From: Buddleja alternifolia | Lineage: Eukaryota > Streptophyta > Magnoliopsida > Lamiales > Scrophulariaceae | Direction: 5' to 3' | NCBI GenBank assembly: GCA_019426215.1 | Contig: CM033403.1 | Coordinates: forward strand, 1,369,001-1,433,000 | DNA length: 64,000 nt | Part shown: positions 10,841-23,523 of the stretch, in pieces | How the letters are laid out: each line of letters opens with the position of its first letter | How positions within the stretch are numbered: position 1 is the stretch's first letter | The notes under the pieces: model-generated | Databases searched by the model: none | What the model was told of the DNA's origin: nothing | What the model saw: the letters and a program-made list of their open reading frames with translations, nothing else | Made by a program: the position numbers and the translations under genes

Positions 10841-12998
10841 TCTATACTATTATATAAAGTGAGAGTGACTTAGAGTAACCATCTTGGACTGTCAATTTTG
10901 GTGAAGCCTTTTCTATTCTAAAAATTTGACAAGTGTCCCATGTATCTTTTTTATGGATTTTATTTCTTATGTATTTTTAATTTTTATCTTCTCTTTCTAT
11001 TCTCTTATAGTCTCTCTCCTAATATAATTCTCTCACACGTTATATTCTTTCCTCTCATTTTTCTCTCTTTATATGTCTCATTTCATATTTTGTTCTGTTG
11101 GGTTTCGCGATAAATAATATAAACGCAGCAGAAGGATTTCAAAAATTTTATTTTAAAACCCAAAGTTGAATTCAATGATCGCATATTCAAATTGAACAAT
11201 AAATTACGAATAAAAACTTACTCGTTATTACGAATTTGATGAAGAGTTTTTCTTTCTCCAAAAACTCGAAACTTGAAGCTTCCAAATCTTCAATTCTTTA
11301 TTTGAATTTTCAAATCTTGAACCTTGATTCGAACAACAAAATTACGTCGTCTCAAAATAATGACGCGCGGATCAACAACAAACGAAAAATCCCACTTCTT
11401 TCTCTAAGAGGGCGATGGCTAGGGTATTAGAGAGGGGAGGAATATTTTCTTCTTTCTTTTCTAGGAGTTATGAGAGTTATGATGTTCTCTTACTTGTTCA
11501 AAGTCAAAGAGTCCTTATATACCTCATGACTTATTGAACAAGTCAAAACAAAAGAGCCCTAAACTAGGACATCACTTGGACGCCCATTTAGGCCTATTAG
11601 GCATCCACTTTGGATGCCTTCTAGAAGCCCGGGATTTGTTTTGCTTAATTAATTTCTTATTTCAATTAATAATATATTATATCCAATAAATAAATTAATT
11701 AATTAAATAACCAAATTAATTAGATAAATTAATTCATTAATATATTTTCCTAGAAAATTAATTAATAATTAATCTTATCCATATAATTAATTATTTCATC
11801 TAATGAATAATTAATTTTTTAATTTATCCAATAAATTAAAACTCTTAGAAGAAAATAGAAATTCCTTTTTCATTTTTCTTTGTCGATTATTTAGCGCGAC
11901 TCTTTATGTTCATTTCGTTTGGCAATGAGAGGAAACCAAATGAAGTGGGTAACACCTAGCCAGTCACATGGCCCACTTCGTAACCCAAATGAAAACGAAT
12001 GATAGGATCATTCCGAAACCTTCCAATCGTAAATACCGTATATGTATAAACCCTTTGTTCATGTTTCCCGGTCAAGTGAGAGTCATGGCTATGTCAAACT
12101 CACTGGACTTGACCATATGTATTAACTATAATAATACAAGATCATTGAGATTGATTTAGTGCCTAGCACAATCATCTCTTTTGCTTTGGCCAAAAACTTT
12201 GATCTCTATTTATCTATAATCACATAGGGTACATTCTCATTCACTTATGAGAGAAAAAAATCCCATATTAGATATCTGCTAAGACTACCACTTGCCCATC
12301 AAGTCCGCATTTCGAGGTCGACCCCACCAACGGGTGAATTGGGTCTAACTACTCTAGTGAAAGACTTGACGTCACAAGTGCATCTTCAGCTTGATACTTC
12401 AGGTCAAAGGTTCACACATACCTATTACGCATAATCAGTTTTATCATTGACAGTCACAGAGTGAAAACCTATGTGATAGAACCGATGCGAGTCGTGTTGG
12501 TGCATATCAGTTCCACTGATGTGCCTACAATCTCAATCTCCTACCATCCCGTGATACTAGATAGGCACTCCCATGTCAGAGCTAAGATTGTACAAGTATT
12601 CAAAGTCTTTATTTGCCTATTAAAGACTTCATATAACTTGCGAACTAGTTTTAGTAATCAAGGTCGATCTCTCTAGTGCCTTTCTTCTTATCCCATAGGA
12701 AGTAGAGGGATCGCACTGAAAACAAGGGCAAAGCGTTTTACACAACTTATAGATACAGATAAGAACTCAGTGAAAAACTAAGTAATGCCTTTGTATAAAT
12801 TAAATTTAAGTTCAATACAAGATAGATGCCCTATATATTCTATCATCTATGGCATCTGAGGGCATAATCCTAACATATCCATGTCTATTTTATAAAATTA
12901 AATATCACACTTATTTTATTTATATTAATTGATCTTATTCAATAACTTTTTTTTTTAATTTTTTTTTGCACACGCATAGAGTGTACGGCTGTAACTAG
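10841..12998 (+). mobile_element. Non-autonomous Helitron-like element, copy 2
   Basis: This is the second copy of 169-2329, with the same TC 5' end after A, the same hairpin and the same CTAG-T 3' end. It contains the nested LTR-like insert at 11096-12875. Confidence 0.7.
11096..12875 (-). mobile_element. LTR-like insert inside Helitron, copy 2
   Basis: The second copy of 425-2205, with TGTTGGG...CCTAACA ends. It differs by single bases only. Confidence 0.55.
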
Positions 12999-14437
12999 TA
13001 TTTATAGATGAATATATAGTTGACTAGGAACAGGAAAATAAAAAATGTAATATTTTTTAATATTTTAAGTATAAGGGTATTTTAGTCCTCACATGAAGTC
13101 AAAATTTTCAGCATTTTTTTGGTCCCAAAAATTGAGGGGCAAACATGTCATTAAATCTTTTTAGGCAGACAAATCTGCTTGAAAATGGGTCGAGGGGAGG
13201 TTTTTGTAATTATCAATTAATGAGGAGAAGTTTGTGTAATTACCCCATTATTGAGGGAGCGTGGGTGTAATTATCCCTTATGTTTTTAGTTTATGGTTGG
13301 AATTTGTAAAATGAGTCAAATCAATAATGATTAATTGATGTATGATTAGTTAAATAATTGAGTTAGTTATTTTTTGTAATAAATTTTTAAATAAATAAAT
13401 AATAATATGAGAGAGATAAAAAAATATTATTGATTTGGGTCTAAAATGAACTCGACCCTCCTCAATGAAGCTCGGCTCGAACACGATCGCGAAGCTCCTG
13501 AACTGGAACTACCTGAAATCAAAGGACCCTCGTTAAGGTCGAGCTGGGGTTGACCCCAACGTAGACCCTCCGACGATCAAGTCAGTATAGACTAAAGGAT
13601 CGAGGTCGCTATAGTAAATGTGGAGTAATGAAAGGCTTACCCCTTAAGTGAGAAATGGAGTGGGGGTATTTATAGGAGAGATCACCTTGTACGGATAGGG
13701 ATATGACACGCGTCATGATCTCTAAGATCCACGTCTTACCATTCTATGGCTGAGGTTTCGGGTCTTTCGGATCGGACGGGTCGGGTCATATCGAACCCGA
13801 ACTAAAACGCGCGGATCTTGGCCTGTTTGGCGAATAAAGCTAGCTTTGGGGGGTAATTTTGTCAAAGTGGATTTTTACCCATATCATTAATCCCCCACTT
13901 CATTAGTTAATGTGAAGCACAATCATGAGGCGCAATCATGACTGATGAAGTAGAAAGAAAAGTCTTTTGATCGAAGCAGTTCCTTTGTGCTTTCTAGAAA
14001 GCATCTTGGCTGTTGATTTTAGATAATTGAACCCTCTCACTATTGCCGAGCCAATCCAAGGTGGTGAAGAAAAAGGGAATGCAAGGATGCCAGGGAAGAT
14101 GGCGAGGCTTGATTGTCTATTGAAGGTCGTCCTTTTAGTTGATCACTTTTCAGATTTAGGATCGACTTCGCATGTCGTCCTATTGAAATTACTCTACAGG
14201 TTTAGGATCGACGTCGTTCGTCGTCCTTTTGGTTGATTTCAGATATAGGATTGATTTTGCGTGTCGTCCTTTTAGATATAAGATCGAATTCGCATGTCAT
14301 CCTTTTGATGAATCTTCTTCGTCTTCAGATAGGATCGACTTCGTTTGTGAACCATCTGTATTAACAATTATACCATCTTTTTCAGAAATAGATTTGACTT
14401 TTTGTGAACCTTTCGACTTAAGAATTTTTCCTTTTTT

Positions 14438-15014
14438 AGGGTCGAGTTCATTATGAACGTTCCGACTTAATAATATACCATCTTTTTCAAAAGTAGGGTC
14501 GAGTTCATTATGAACGTTCTGACTTAAGAATATTCCATCTTTTTCAGAGGTAGGGTCGAGTTCATTATGAAAGTTCCGACTTAATAATATACCATCTTTT
14601 TCAGAGGTAGGGTCGAGTTCATTATGAACGTTCCGACTTAATAATATTCCATCTTTTTCAAAGGTAGGGTCGAGTTCATTATGAACGTTCCGACTTAATA
14701 ATATACCATGTTTTTCAGAGGTAGGGTCGAGTTCATTATGAACGTTCTGACTTAATAATATACCATCTTTTTCAGAGGTAAGGTCGACTTCGTATGTCTT
14801 CCTTTTAAATTTGGATAATTATACCATCTTTTTCATAGGTAGGGTCGAGTTCATTATGAACGTTCCGGCTTAATAATATACCATCTTTTTCAGAGGTAGG
14901 GTCGAGTTCATTATGAACGTTCCGACTTAATAATATACCATCTTTTTCAGAGGTAGGGTCGAGTTCATTATGAACGTTCCGACTTAATAATATACCATCT
15001 TTTTCAGAGGTAAG
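14438..15014 (-). repeat. 57-bp coding minisatellite, copy 2
   Basis: The second copy of 3769-4345, with the same number and order of 57-bp units and the same 19-residue translated repeat (frame 14805-15221, minus). Unit number did not change between the two copies, which argues for very recent duplication or none, because minisatellites of this kind usually drift. Confidence 0.9.
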
Positions 15015-15704
15015 GTCGACTTCGCATGTCGTCCTTTTAGCTGACTTTACCATCTTTTGTAGATTTAGGATCGACTTCGCTTGTCGTCCTTTTGAAATTA
15101 CTCTTACAGGTTTAGGATCGACGTCGTTCGTCGTCCTTTTGGTTGATTTCAGATATAGGATCGACTTTGTGTGTCGTCCTTTTGAAATTACTATTACAGG
15201 TTTAGGATCGACTTCGTTCATCGTCCTTTTAAATTTGGATAATTATACCATCTTTTTCAGAGGTAGGGTCAAGTTCATTGTGAACCTTCCGACTCATTGA
15301 TTTTTTCTCTCTTTTAGAGGTAAGGTCGACTTCGTATGTCTTCCTTACTTCTTTTTTAGAAATATTTGATTTCTAACCATTCTTTTTGTTAACTTGGTTC
15401 ATAGTTCATGGTCCATGAGGAACCATTTCTATTTATTTTTTAAGTGTTAACAACACAAGTGTAAACAACAATTATATTGATAGTTATGGAGACAAAGAAT
15501 GTACCTTGTCATAAGCATGTAGCTCGAGTTTCCTTTGTGATTTAATTAACTTCGGATTCGTAAGTGCTGACCTTATGGGTTGAATCCTCATTTCGCAGGG
15601 TCTCATTTGCTTTATTCGCTTCATGGATCAAGCTTTTGGTTGGAGTTCATCAAAATTTTGTTGCCTCTCTTTAGAAACGGATTTCTTTGCTTCCTGGTTT
15701 GAAC

Positions 15705-16926
15705 TTAGAGGATGAAGCTCATTATCAACCTCACGGGTCGAGCTCCCTCATAACGGTGAAGAGTTGCTTGATGTATAATCCTTTTTGCTGTGGCAATCCT
15801 ATGGTGAGTTCCATCCAAATGTTTCTTTAAATCATCCATCCAGCTTGGTTCAACCTCTATTATTACCACTTCAGGTTGATCCATTTCAGATCCGATTTCC
15901 GAGTGTTTAGAGATCATCAATATAACTTGCTCACTTTCACTTCCTATAAATTTAATGATTTTTTGCTTCTTCCAATTGAGAAATGAGATGTTGTACCTTG
16001 TTCAGGTATATCATCATGCTTCTCTCCTTCAGTTCACAAAAACCATCAACCTAGTTTGCAATGAGCTGAGGGTCGGTATATATATCGACACTCTTTCCAC
16101 TTAGTTGCTCATCGTGAGTAATGTAATTAGTGCTTCATATTTTGCCCCATTATTGGCGATTCCAAACTCGAGCTTGATTGCATACTTCAAAAATGACCCT
16201 TATGGATCCTAGAGCCAAATTTCTATCCCTTCTCTTTGGGTCGTTGATGAACCATTTACATGAGGCATCCATGCCTTTCATTTTTTGCTCTTCTTGGATC
16301 GATGTGACCTTGATCACAAAGTTAGCAGTGACGTGATTTTGTTTGCTCTTCTTGGATCGCTGTGGCCTTGATCACAAAGTTAGCAATGACGTGATTTTGA
16401 TGAACCACGACTGTGAGAGTCCACATCAAACACCTGTAACTCGACTACCCACTTTACCAATTTATCCAAAAATCATGGTTTGGCTAGAACCTGATGTAGT
16501 GGTTGCGTCATGAGCATTATGATTCGGCATGATTGGAAGTAAGGTCGGAGTTCTCGCAGAACTGTAACCAAAGCTAACGCCGATTTGTCCATTTCAGAAT
16601 AACTACTCTGGTTTTTGTAGAATCTTGCTTACGCAATAGATCAGCCCATGCCCGGTCTCGATCTCTCGAGTTAGTATAGTATTGATAGCACCCTAAAAAA
16701 TTGCTAAGTGCAGAATTAAAGGTTCATTGAGGATCGACCTCGTGAGCAATGGTAGAGAAGTAAGATAACCTTTAAGCTCTTTCAAAGTTATTTTAAAGAA
16801 ATGCAAACCTTCAAGGTTGGCCTTCCCGCTAGTGAGTCTTTGCACATCTTTTACAGATCGCGGTGGTTCCGCATCAAGCATCGCTTGAATCTTTCCTGGC
16901 TTCTCCGGGAGCTTTGATAGCTGCAT
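15705..16926 (-). pseudogene. Gypsy RT / RNase H remnant, copy 2
   Basis: The second copy of 5036-6257, with the same RT-RNase H connection, RNase H-like and linker fragments, broken at the same positions. Confidence 0.75.
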
Positions 16927-19519
16927 CCTTACCTTTTCTTTCTTTTGATGGGAGCTTCGAGCTCACTAAGAGCATTATTTTGCTCTGCTGATCTTCCTTG
17001 TGATCTGGATCGAGTTCGCGTGTTATCTTTTCTCTTTTTCACGGAAGTGGTATAACATCTCTCACCATCTTTTGGTCACATCAGACCTCTCTTAAACCCG
17101 TCAATGGGGTACTGACCCTTTGAACAGAGAAGTTGGTTACATCCATAGTGATCATCACAGGATCATCCTGAGATCCTACCAAAACACCCCAATCGCCACC
17201 ATAGAAAATGATCCTCCTCTGTGGCATTAACTGCTAGGATCGACTTATTTTTAAACGTTGGCCTATATGACCTTAACTTCCATATATGCTTTCTTGCATT
17301 CACTGAATCTCCATTTGATGGCCTTTCTGCTATCATATTGATTACCCCGAACCTGATTTTTTTTTTTTTAGGTTCAGGATCATCTTACCTGGGCTATTCG
17401 TGCCTATTGCCTTTACGTCCATGTCGAGGTTGATGTTTTTGGTGTTGATCATTTATTGCACGATCACTTATTTGCCTTCCTCTTTCCCTGGATTGACCTC
17501 TTTTACATGATCGAGGCTCTTCACGTTGTTGATCCTCGAGGGTTCTATTAACGAATCCCCTCAGGTAACCTTGCTTTATTAGCCTATCTCATCTTTCAAC
17601 TGTGAAGCTTCTTTGGTATCATGATCCTTATCCTTACTTTGGAGCCTTTGATAGGTCGTTCATGATCTTTTTCAAATCTCGATCATGGTGATCCTTTTCT
17701 TCTGATTTCCAACTCTTCCTCTTGGTTGTATCGCTCTACCATTATTATCAATTTGGATAACTAATGTTGATACCAATGGTCCCTTTTTCAGGCTATGTAG
17801 AAGTAACTGGAGCAACATATCCATCGAGGTGTCTAGCATCTCTAGAGCTTCGTTGTTGAACATTCGATTGAGACCAGATGCTCTCTAGGATCGCCATTCT
17901 CGTGACTTATATAGGCAGGCTTTTCTTCAATGCAAACTCAATCTTCTGAGGCACATCATTAATTTTTTCATACATCTTGAGATCTGCCTTAGATCTCACA
18001 CCTTTCCATTTCTTTTGTAGGTCGATCTTTTTCAGATTCGATCTCTGAAGGAGCTTGACTTTTCACCTTTGCACTTCATCAGAATCACATACTTGTACCC
18101 AACACTTATCTGGGGTCTCACGGATCTCGACCCTCTTTCCAATTCTTCCCAAAATTAAGCTATGTTGGGTAGGAGGTTGAGTGTGAACTGAAACGTTCGG
18201 TGTAGTCGGCGCTCTCTGGATGTGATCCTTCAATAGTTTTGCCTCCCCACTCTTTCATTCTCCGATTGAACTCCATGTCCACCACACGCTATTGGCTCAA
18301 TAGTTGGAGCTTCAAGCATTACTGGAGGCTCGGTTGCAGGTGGCAGGGATTGAGATGTTGAACCTTCAAAATGGGCTTTATTATCCTTCTTGATTGCACC
18401 CTCCACCGATCCTTGAAATTTCCTTGATCTCTGGTAATGTTCCCACAGACGGCACCAACTAATTTGGGTCTAAAATGAATTCGGCCCTCCTCAGTGAAGC
18501 TCGGCTCGAACACGATCGCGAAGCTCCTGAACTGGAACTACCTGAAATCAAAGGACCCTCGTTAAAGTCGAGCTGGGGTTGACCCCAGCGTAGACCCTCC
18601 GACGATCAAGTCAGTATAGACTAAAGGATGGAGGTCGCTATAGTAAATGTGGAGTAATGAAAGGCTTACCCCTTAAGTGAGAAATGGAGTGGGGTATTTA
18701 TAGGAGATATCACCTTGTACGGATAGGGATAGGACACGCGTCATGATCTCTAAGATCCACGTCTTACCAATCTACGACTGAGGTTCCGGGTCTTTCGGAT
18801 CGGACGGGTCGGGTCATATCGAACCCGAACTAAAACAAGCAGATCTTGGCCTGTTTGGGGAATAAAGCTAGCTTTGGGGGGTAATTTTGTCAAAGTGAGT
18901 TTTTACCCATATCAATTATTTAAATAAATTATAGAATCTGAAGTAATTTAATAAATAAGAAATAGGAAGTTAAGCAAATAAATTCCTTTTACACATCTAC
19001 CCTAACCCCAACCCTCTCCAGCCCCCAAGTTTATGTTAGCTGGTGACCCGATGGTGGTCCGGCGACATCAGCTATTGCCTTTTCTTTTATTTATATATCA
19101 GTTTTTCATTATATTTGGTTTTATTATTTTATTTATTTAATTATAAATTAAAAATTGTAATGTATAAAAGAGGAACAAAAAAATAATGATTGAAGTAAAT
19201 CAATAATGATTGATGATTGTGTGAATACATGCATTGCTTACATAGTAACTAATTAATCTAATTATTTTAGCGTTTCATGTTCAAAATTGAAAGATGGAAA
19301 ACAAATAGTAATTTCTTATAATTTTCAACGTTATGTATCTTGCAAACAAAGTTTCAAACATAAGATAAAAATATTATTTATTAATTCGACGAGCATTTTG
19401 AGTGGAAAAATGTATAAGATGCTTCGGAAAAAAATAAATAGATAAGGAATGATGAAAGTCATATGGATATATTTGAAATAGTTTTAAAAATTAATTCTCT
19501 CTCTCTCTCTATATATCAT

Positions 19520-20583
19520 TGTTTCGCGTGAAAAACAGACTAGAATAAGGAAGGATTTCGAGTAGACGATCCCTGCCTCGCGATAATCTCAACTTAGAAT
19601 TATCTATCGACCCCTACCTAAATAGGCTACCGGTGGTCCTACGTCTTAAACGAAAAGTCGATTAGATGTATTCGAACTTCTCTTCATCTTCTTCGAGTGG
19701 ACCGCAAATGATGAAAATAACTATCGTTTTCGAATGAAATAATAACATAGTGAAGGAAAAATTCAAGTTAAGATACAAATTACCTATCGATACTTAAATC
19801 TGGATACGAGATAATTTATACCTCCATGAGAATCTCTCGATCGAATGTTTTATTTTTCAACCCGCGCGTTCGATTCGCTAATAAATATCTTTCGTAATAA
19901 AATAAGGAAGAAAATCGGAAAGATACAGTAATATTTAAGAATTTAATCAACACTTAAACGCTTAAATAAAATATATCTATTAATCTACACTGAAATTTAA
20001 GTAATTAATCAACACTTAACAACTTAAAAGTAGATATACTCCATGAATTCTTCGGTGAATTCTGAAAAATTACAGGCAAGTGATACAAGCCTTGAAAAGG
20101 CAAATTCCATCGAGTCTAATACTAAATTACATTATGGCTACTCCTAAATTGTGCTACGATCTACTCCTACATTACGCTAAAACTACTCCTGAGACTAGAG
20201 CTAAGTCTAAGAGAATTGAAAATGCAAAAGTCTGATGATCTTGTGATTATTTCCTCCTCTTCTCTTCTCCGCGGCTCGTATATATATGGGTCTTTGAGGA
20301 ACTCACGTTCCTTTTCTTCGGGAACCGCCTTCAACCGTCTTCAACTGCTCTTTTCAAATAATTTCAAATTAGCGCGCCTCTGCAGATGATTGGAAATTAG
20401 GTTCATTATGGACCTAATTTCTTTCTTTTCGAACGCCTACAATTCGGGCTATTTCGGCCTTGTAATTTCGACAACCCAAATTATTTTATGATGTGTTATT
20501 CGAGCACTCGCTCGGGCTGAAACTGAGCAACCTACTTGAGCTGAAATGGTTGGAGCGCTCGGGCACTTTTTATAGTGTAAACA
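19520..20583 (-). mobile_element. Solo LTR with perfect TSD, copy 2
   Basis: The second copy of 8851-9914, with TG...CA ends and ATCAT on both sides (19515-19519, 20584-20588). It lies about 300 bp upstream of the connected PARG start codon at 20885. Confidence 0.85.
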
Positions 20584-20588
20584 ATCAT

Positions 20589-20884
20589 TTAGTTTGAAGT
20601 TGAAGTTAATTCAGAGTTGAATTGATAAATATAATGTTTTGAACAAACAACTTTGTTTTCGTGCAACGCAAGGTCCAACAATTTAGAATCAATCTTATAC
20701 TATAGTAATAGGGCAATTATGAAATCACATTCTCAGACGTGCATAGACGAGGAGGAGAAGTAAATCGTGCCTACATACACGTAACTATATATATCTCGTA
20801 CATTACTGTAATGATTAATCAGATATAATAGTAATAGCTAGCTACGGATGCTCCTCCAATCCAAAGTCAGTGCATTCCATTTCC
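20589..20884 (+). promoter_or_regulatory. Putative PARG promoter and 5' leader
   Basis: About 300 bp between the solo LTR and the PARG ATG. It holds an AT-rich TATA-like run near 20786-20795 and a C/T-rich leader (ctcctccaatcc) just before the start. The short distance means that part of the promoter may be supplied by, or was displaced by, the solo LTR. Function is inferred from position only. Confidence 0.4.
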
Positions 20885-20906
20885 ATGGATTCTACTAGGA
20901 ATGATT
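20885..20906 (+). CDS. PARG: PARG exon 1, 5' piece (split by Copia-1)
   Basis: The ATG at 20885 opens MDSTRND and one base of the next codon. Joined across Copia-1 and one copy of the 5-bp target duplication, the frame continues as LHSILPFFP at 27484. This matches the start of plant PARG proteins, which begin with a short acidic leader before an L-x-S-I-L-P motif. The 6.57-kb insertion after base 22 makes normal translation of this allele impossible unless the whole element were removed. Confidence 0.85.
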
Positions 20907-21380
20907 TGTTGGATTTAGAATCCAATCTATATATGGGCAATATGTGAAAGTCGTGTATTAATAGTCATCATATTAATTGAACCAAGATTATGTGATCAAT
21001 TAAGATATATGGTATTTTGGGTTTTAAAGCAATTAAGGAAAATACGGGATTTTATGGGATATTATGTGTAGAAGCCAATTATTTTATTTCCTCTTTTATG
21101 ATGGGCTAAGTTGGAAATAAGAATAATAACTTATTATAAAAGGGTTGTGGTCCCCAAATCATACGGGTTGTTCTATTCTTCTGATTCCCCATCTTCAGAG
21201 AGAATTGAGAGACTCCTAGAGAAACTCAAAGGACTACGTATTGATTTGGAAGACCAACCGCGAAGACTCAAGAATTCAAGAATTAATCTGCTATGGCTGA
21301 TTCAGGTACGCTTCCGATTTAATATTTATTACGTGATTATCATGAAGTTCAAAGATCTGGGGCAATATAAATTTCTAACA
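20907..21380 (+). repeat. 5' LTR of Copia-1
   Basis: 474 bp, TGTTGG...TAACA. It carries a TATA-like ttattataaaagg box (about 21131-21143). Near its 3' end it has an ATG at 21293 followed 13 bases later by a GT splice-donor-like site (21306), which appears to be the first coding exon of gag. Confidence 0.95.
21293..21305 (+). CDS. Proposed first gag exon inside the 5' LTR
   Basis: ATGGCTGATTCAG codes MADS plus one base, then GTACGC. A good acceptor (ttctttgttcag) ends at 22519 and the next bases complete a Val codon in the exact gag frame (V-S-G-S-A-A-N). The spliced product would start [11 protein letters not shown] and run into the gag core, more like a normal Copia gag start than the hydrophobic stretch encoded just upstream at 22405-22518. 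The proposed intron is 1214 nt and contains the primer-binding site. This is inferred from sequence only. Confidence 0.55.
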
Positions 21381-21382
21381 AG

Positions 21383-21396
21383 TGGTATCAGAGCCC
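21383..21396 (+). other. Primer-binding site of Copia-1
   Basis: TGGTATCAGAGCCC begins two bases after the 5' LTR. It is complementary to the 3' end of plant initiator methionine tRNA, the usual primer for Copia reverse transcription. Confidence 0.9.
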
Positions 21397-21819
21397 TGAT
21401 TAAAGAACTCATGATTTTTCGTAATTTCATGGATTCAATCGAATGTTGAGGTTTAAAAGTAAAATTGTTTCTGCTACAATTTATTTTATGGATAATACGG
21501 TTGAATCTTGAGAATTTATTGTTTCCGCTGCAATTCATGGTTTGAGATTCAGTTTGGTGGATTGATGAATTTATTTTCTTTTGGTAACCGCCGATATGTG
21601 ATGGCAGAAATTCATATGTGATTTATTTTATGCGGTAATTTCTTATCAATTAGTGTTCTGCGTATGCTGTGCGCCGTAAATCTCTTTTCGTGAATAAATC
21701 TGTGGTGGCTATTGTTTTTTTGTTTATTCTGTGCGCCATAATCCCTTTTCGTGATATAGTCTGTGGTGGTTTGAAGATTAGAGATAATCTAGCATTATCC
21801 AATTGCTTGTTAACACTTA

Positions 21820-21841
21820 TATATATATATATATATATATA
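21820..21841. repeat. TA microsatellite in Copia-1 leader
   Basis: About eleven TA units within the proposed gag intron. It may vary between copies. Confidence 0.85.
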
Positions 21842-22404
21842 TTGAAGTATATTAAATTACTAAACGAATTCTGAAAGCCCTTTTTACTTTGTGGGTTATA
21901 TATATATTTTAATGGATGAAATATATATATTTATAGAATTGATCTTTGCCCATGTGGCAGAATTAAGAATTCTTGTTTTTTAATTTTTGGAATTCTGGTC
22001 ATGTATATCGTAATTGGTGTTTGTTGTTATGGTATAAAGAAATTTGGATTCAAATATTGGCTCAATTGTCTCTTTTGAGATGAGATGTATAACAGTTGAA
22101 ATTGATTTAATTGAAACAAGATGTTGCCAAAGTAACCTCTCTTGTGGAGATTAACTTGATTTTGGGTGTTAAAAGATTTTGTGTATGTAATTCATGCGAG
22201 TATATGATCGGCCCAAAGGAAGGTCATTGCTTAATTGGATTACATATGTACTTGTGGTGATAAATATGTGGCGATTATTTGGTTTATATGTGAACAATGG
22301 ATCGGCTCAAAGGAAGATCAATTGTTTGACATGACTTATCGTCAATATTTGATTACTATGTCCAGAATACCACTTACAAATTAATATTTCTGTCCAAAGA
22401 CTAA

Positions 22405-23523
22405 ATGTTAGTGTTGTGCCCGGTATCTTGTGATGGGATTTTGCCTTTATTTGATATTATATGTTTATGTTTCGGTACTTATGTGAGTTTGTTTTATTGT
22501 TTATATGTTCTTTGTTCAGTTTCTGGTTCTGCTGCAAATATCTCTGCTAGTATAAATTCCATACCTATGTTGAATGGCACGAATTTTAAGGCATGGCAAG
22601 AGAGTTTGTTGATCACTCTCGGAGTCATGGATCTAGACCTTGCGTTGAGACTTCCTAAACCCGCTGATCTTACTGCTGAGAGTACCTCTGATGCTAAGAG
22701 GGAGATGGAAAAGTGGGAGAAGTCCAATCGCATAAGTCTTATGATCATAAAGCGTGCCATCCCAGAAGCATTCAGGGGCACTATGTCTGAAATGGTGAAT
22801 ACGGCAAAGGAGTTCCTTGATGACCTCGAGAAAAGGTTTGCTAAGAATGAAAAGGCTGAAACTAGTACACTCTTGGCAAACCTTATCTCTATGAGGTATA
22901 AGGGCACTGGGAACTTAAGGGAGTACATTATGGAGATGTCTCATCTTGCTTCAAAACTTAAAGCACTCAAGTTGGATTTATCCGAGGATTTGTTAGTGCA
23001 TCTGGTTTTAATTTCTCTTCCGGCACAGTTCAGTCAATTTAAGGTGAGCTACAACTGTCAAAAGGACTCATGGTCCCTAAATGAGCTCATCTCTCACTGT
23101 GTCCAAGAAGAGGAAAGGTTGAAGCAAGAGAAGACTGAAAGTGCTCATATAGCCAACACTTTTAAGGACAAAAGGAAAATCAACAAAAGAAAGAAGAATA
23201 AGGACACTGCGGATAAAGCACCACAGAAGAAACAGCAAAAGGAACAAACTGAGGATGGCTGTTACTTCTGTAAGGCTCCCGGTCATATAAAGAAGCATTG
23301 CACCAACTACCACGCTTGGCGTGCTAAGAAAGGTATGCTTCTTAGTTTGGTTTGTTCTGAGGTTAATTTAACTTCGGTACCTGGACACACTTGGTGGATA
23401 GATTCAGGTGCAACAACTCACATCAGTGTGTCCATGCAGGGTTGCCTGAGCTGCCGAAGGCCCAGTGATGGTGAAAGACACATCTATGTTGGCGATGGCA
23501 AGACGGCTGAAGTAGAGCAATAG
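22405..23523 (+). CDS. Copia-1 gag and protease
   Basis: An open frame of 372 codons. The gag core starts around residue 40 ([16 protein letters not shown]) and continues as a typical Copia capsid-like helical region. A CCHC zinc knuckle [14 protein letters not shown] lies near residues 286-299 (spacing C-2-C-4-H-4-C). Then comes the aspartic protease active site [10 protein letters not shown] near residues 331-340. The frame stops at 23521-23523 because one base is missing about 3-8 bases earlier; the continuation of the protease is in the +2 frame and joins pol. The N-terminal ~38 residues are hydrophobic and atypical, and are probably intron; the true start is more likely the LTR exon at 21293. 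Confidence 0.85.
   Translation: MLVLCPVSCDGILPLFDIICLCFGTYVSLFYCLYVLCSVSGSAANISASINSIPMLNGTNFKAWQESLLITLGVMDLDLALRLPKPADLTAESTSDAKREMEKWEKSNRISLMIIKRAIPEAFRGTMSEMVNTAKEFLDDLEKRFAKNEKAETSTLLANLISMRYKGTGNLREYIMEMSHLASKLKALKLDLSEDLLVHLVLISLPAQFSQFKVSYNCQKDSWSLNELISHCVQEEERLKQEKTESAHIANTFKDKRKINKRKKNKDTADKAPQKKQQKEQTEDGCYFCKAPGHIKKHCTNYHAWRAKKGMLLSLVCSEVNLTSVPGHTWWIDSGATTHISVSMQGCLSCRRPSDGERHIYVGDGKTAEVEQ

Larger units (their letters stand above)
13431..18914 (-). mobile_element. Decayed Ty3/gypsy LTR retrotransposon, copy 2
   Basis: The second copy of 2762-8245, with LTRs at 13431-13886 and 18460-18914, the same ATTAT target duplication, primer-site region (18442-18459) and polypurine tract. 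The internal content and lesions are the same. The insertion therefore predates the duplication event or assembly duplication. Confidence 0.9.
10675..21120 (+). repeat. Copy 2 of the 10.67-kb tandem block
   Basis: This is collinear with 1-10448. It differs near its left end by single-base losses, for example within the H3 pseudogene near 10690. Isolated differences elsewhere lie near 12390 (C/T), 12921 (one T fewer), 13704 (G/T) and 18677 (T/G). Unlike copy 1, it runs on into a complete Copia element and then the body of PARG. This copy is therefore the one attached to a gene. Confidence 0.95.

Noticed and set aside
22494..22928. 144-codon minus-strand frame opposite Copia gag
   Set aside because: It is a shadow of the gag coding frame with no independent support.
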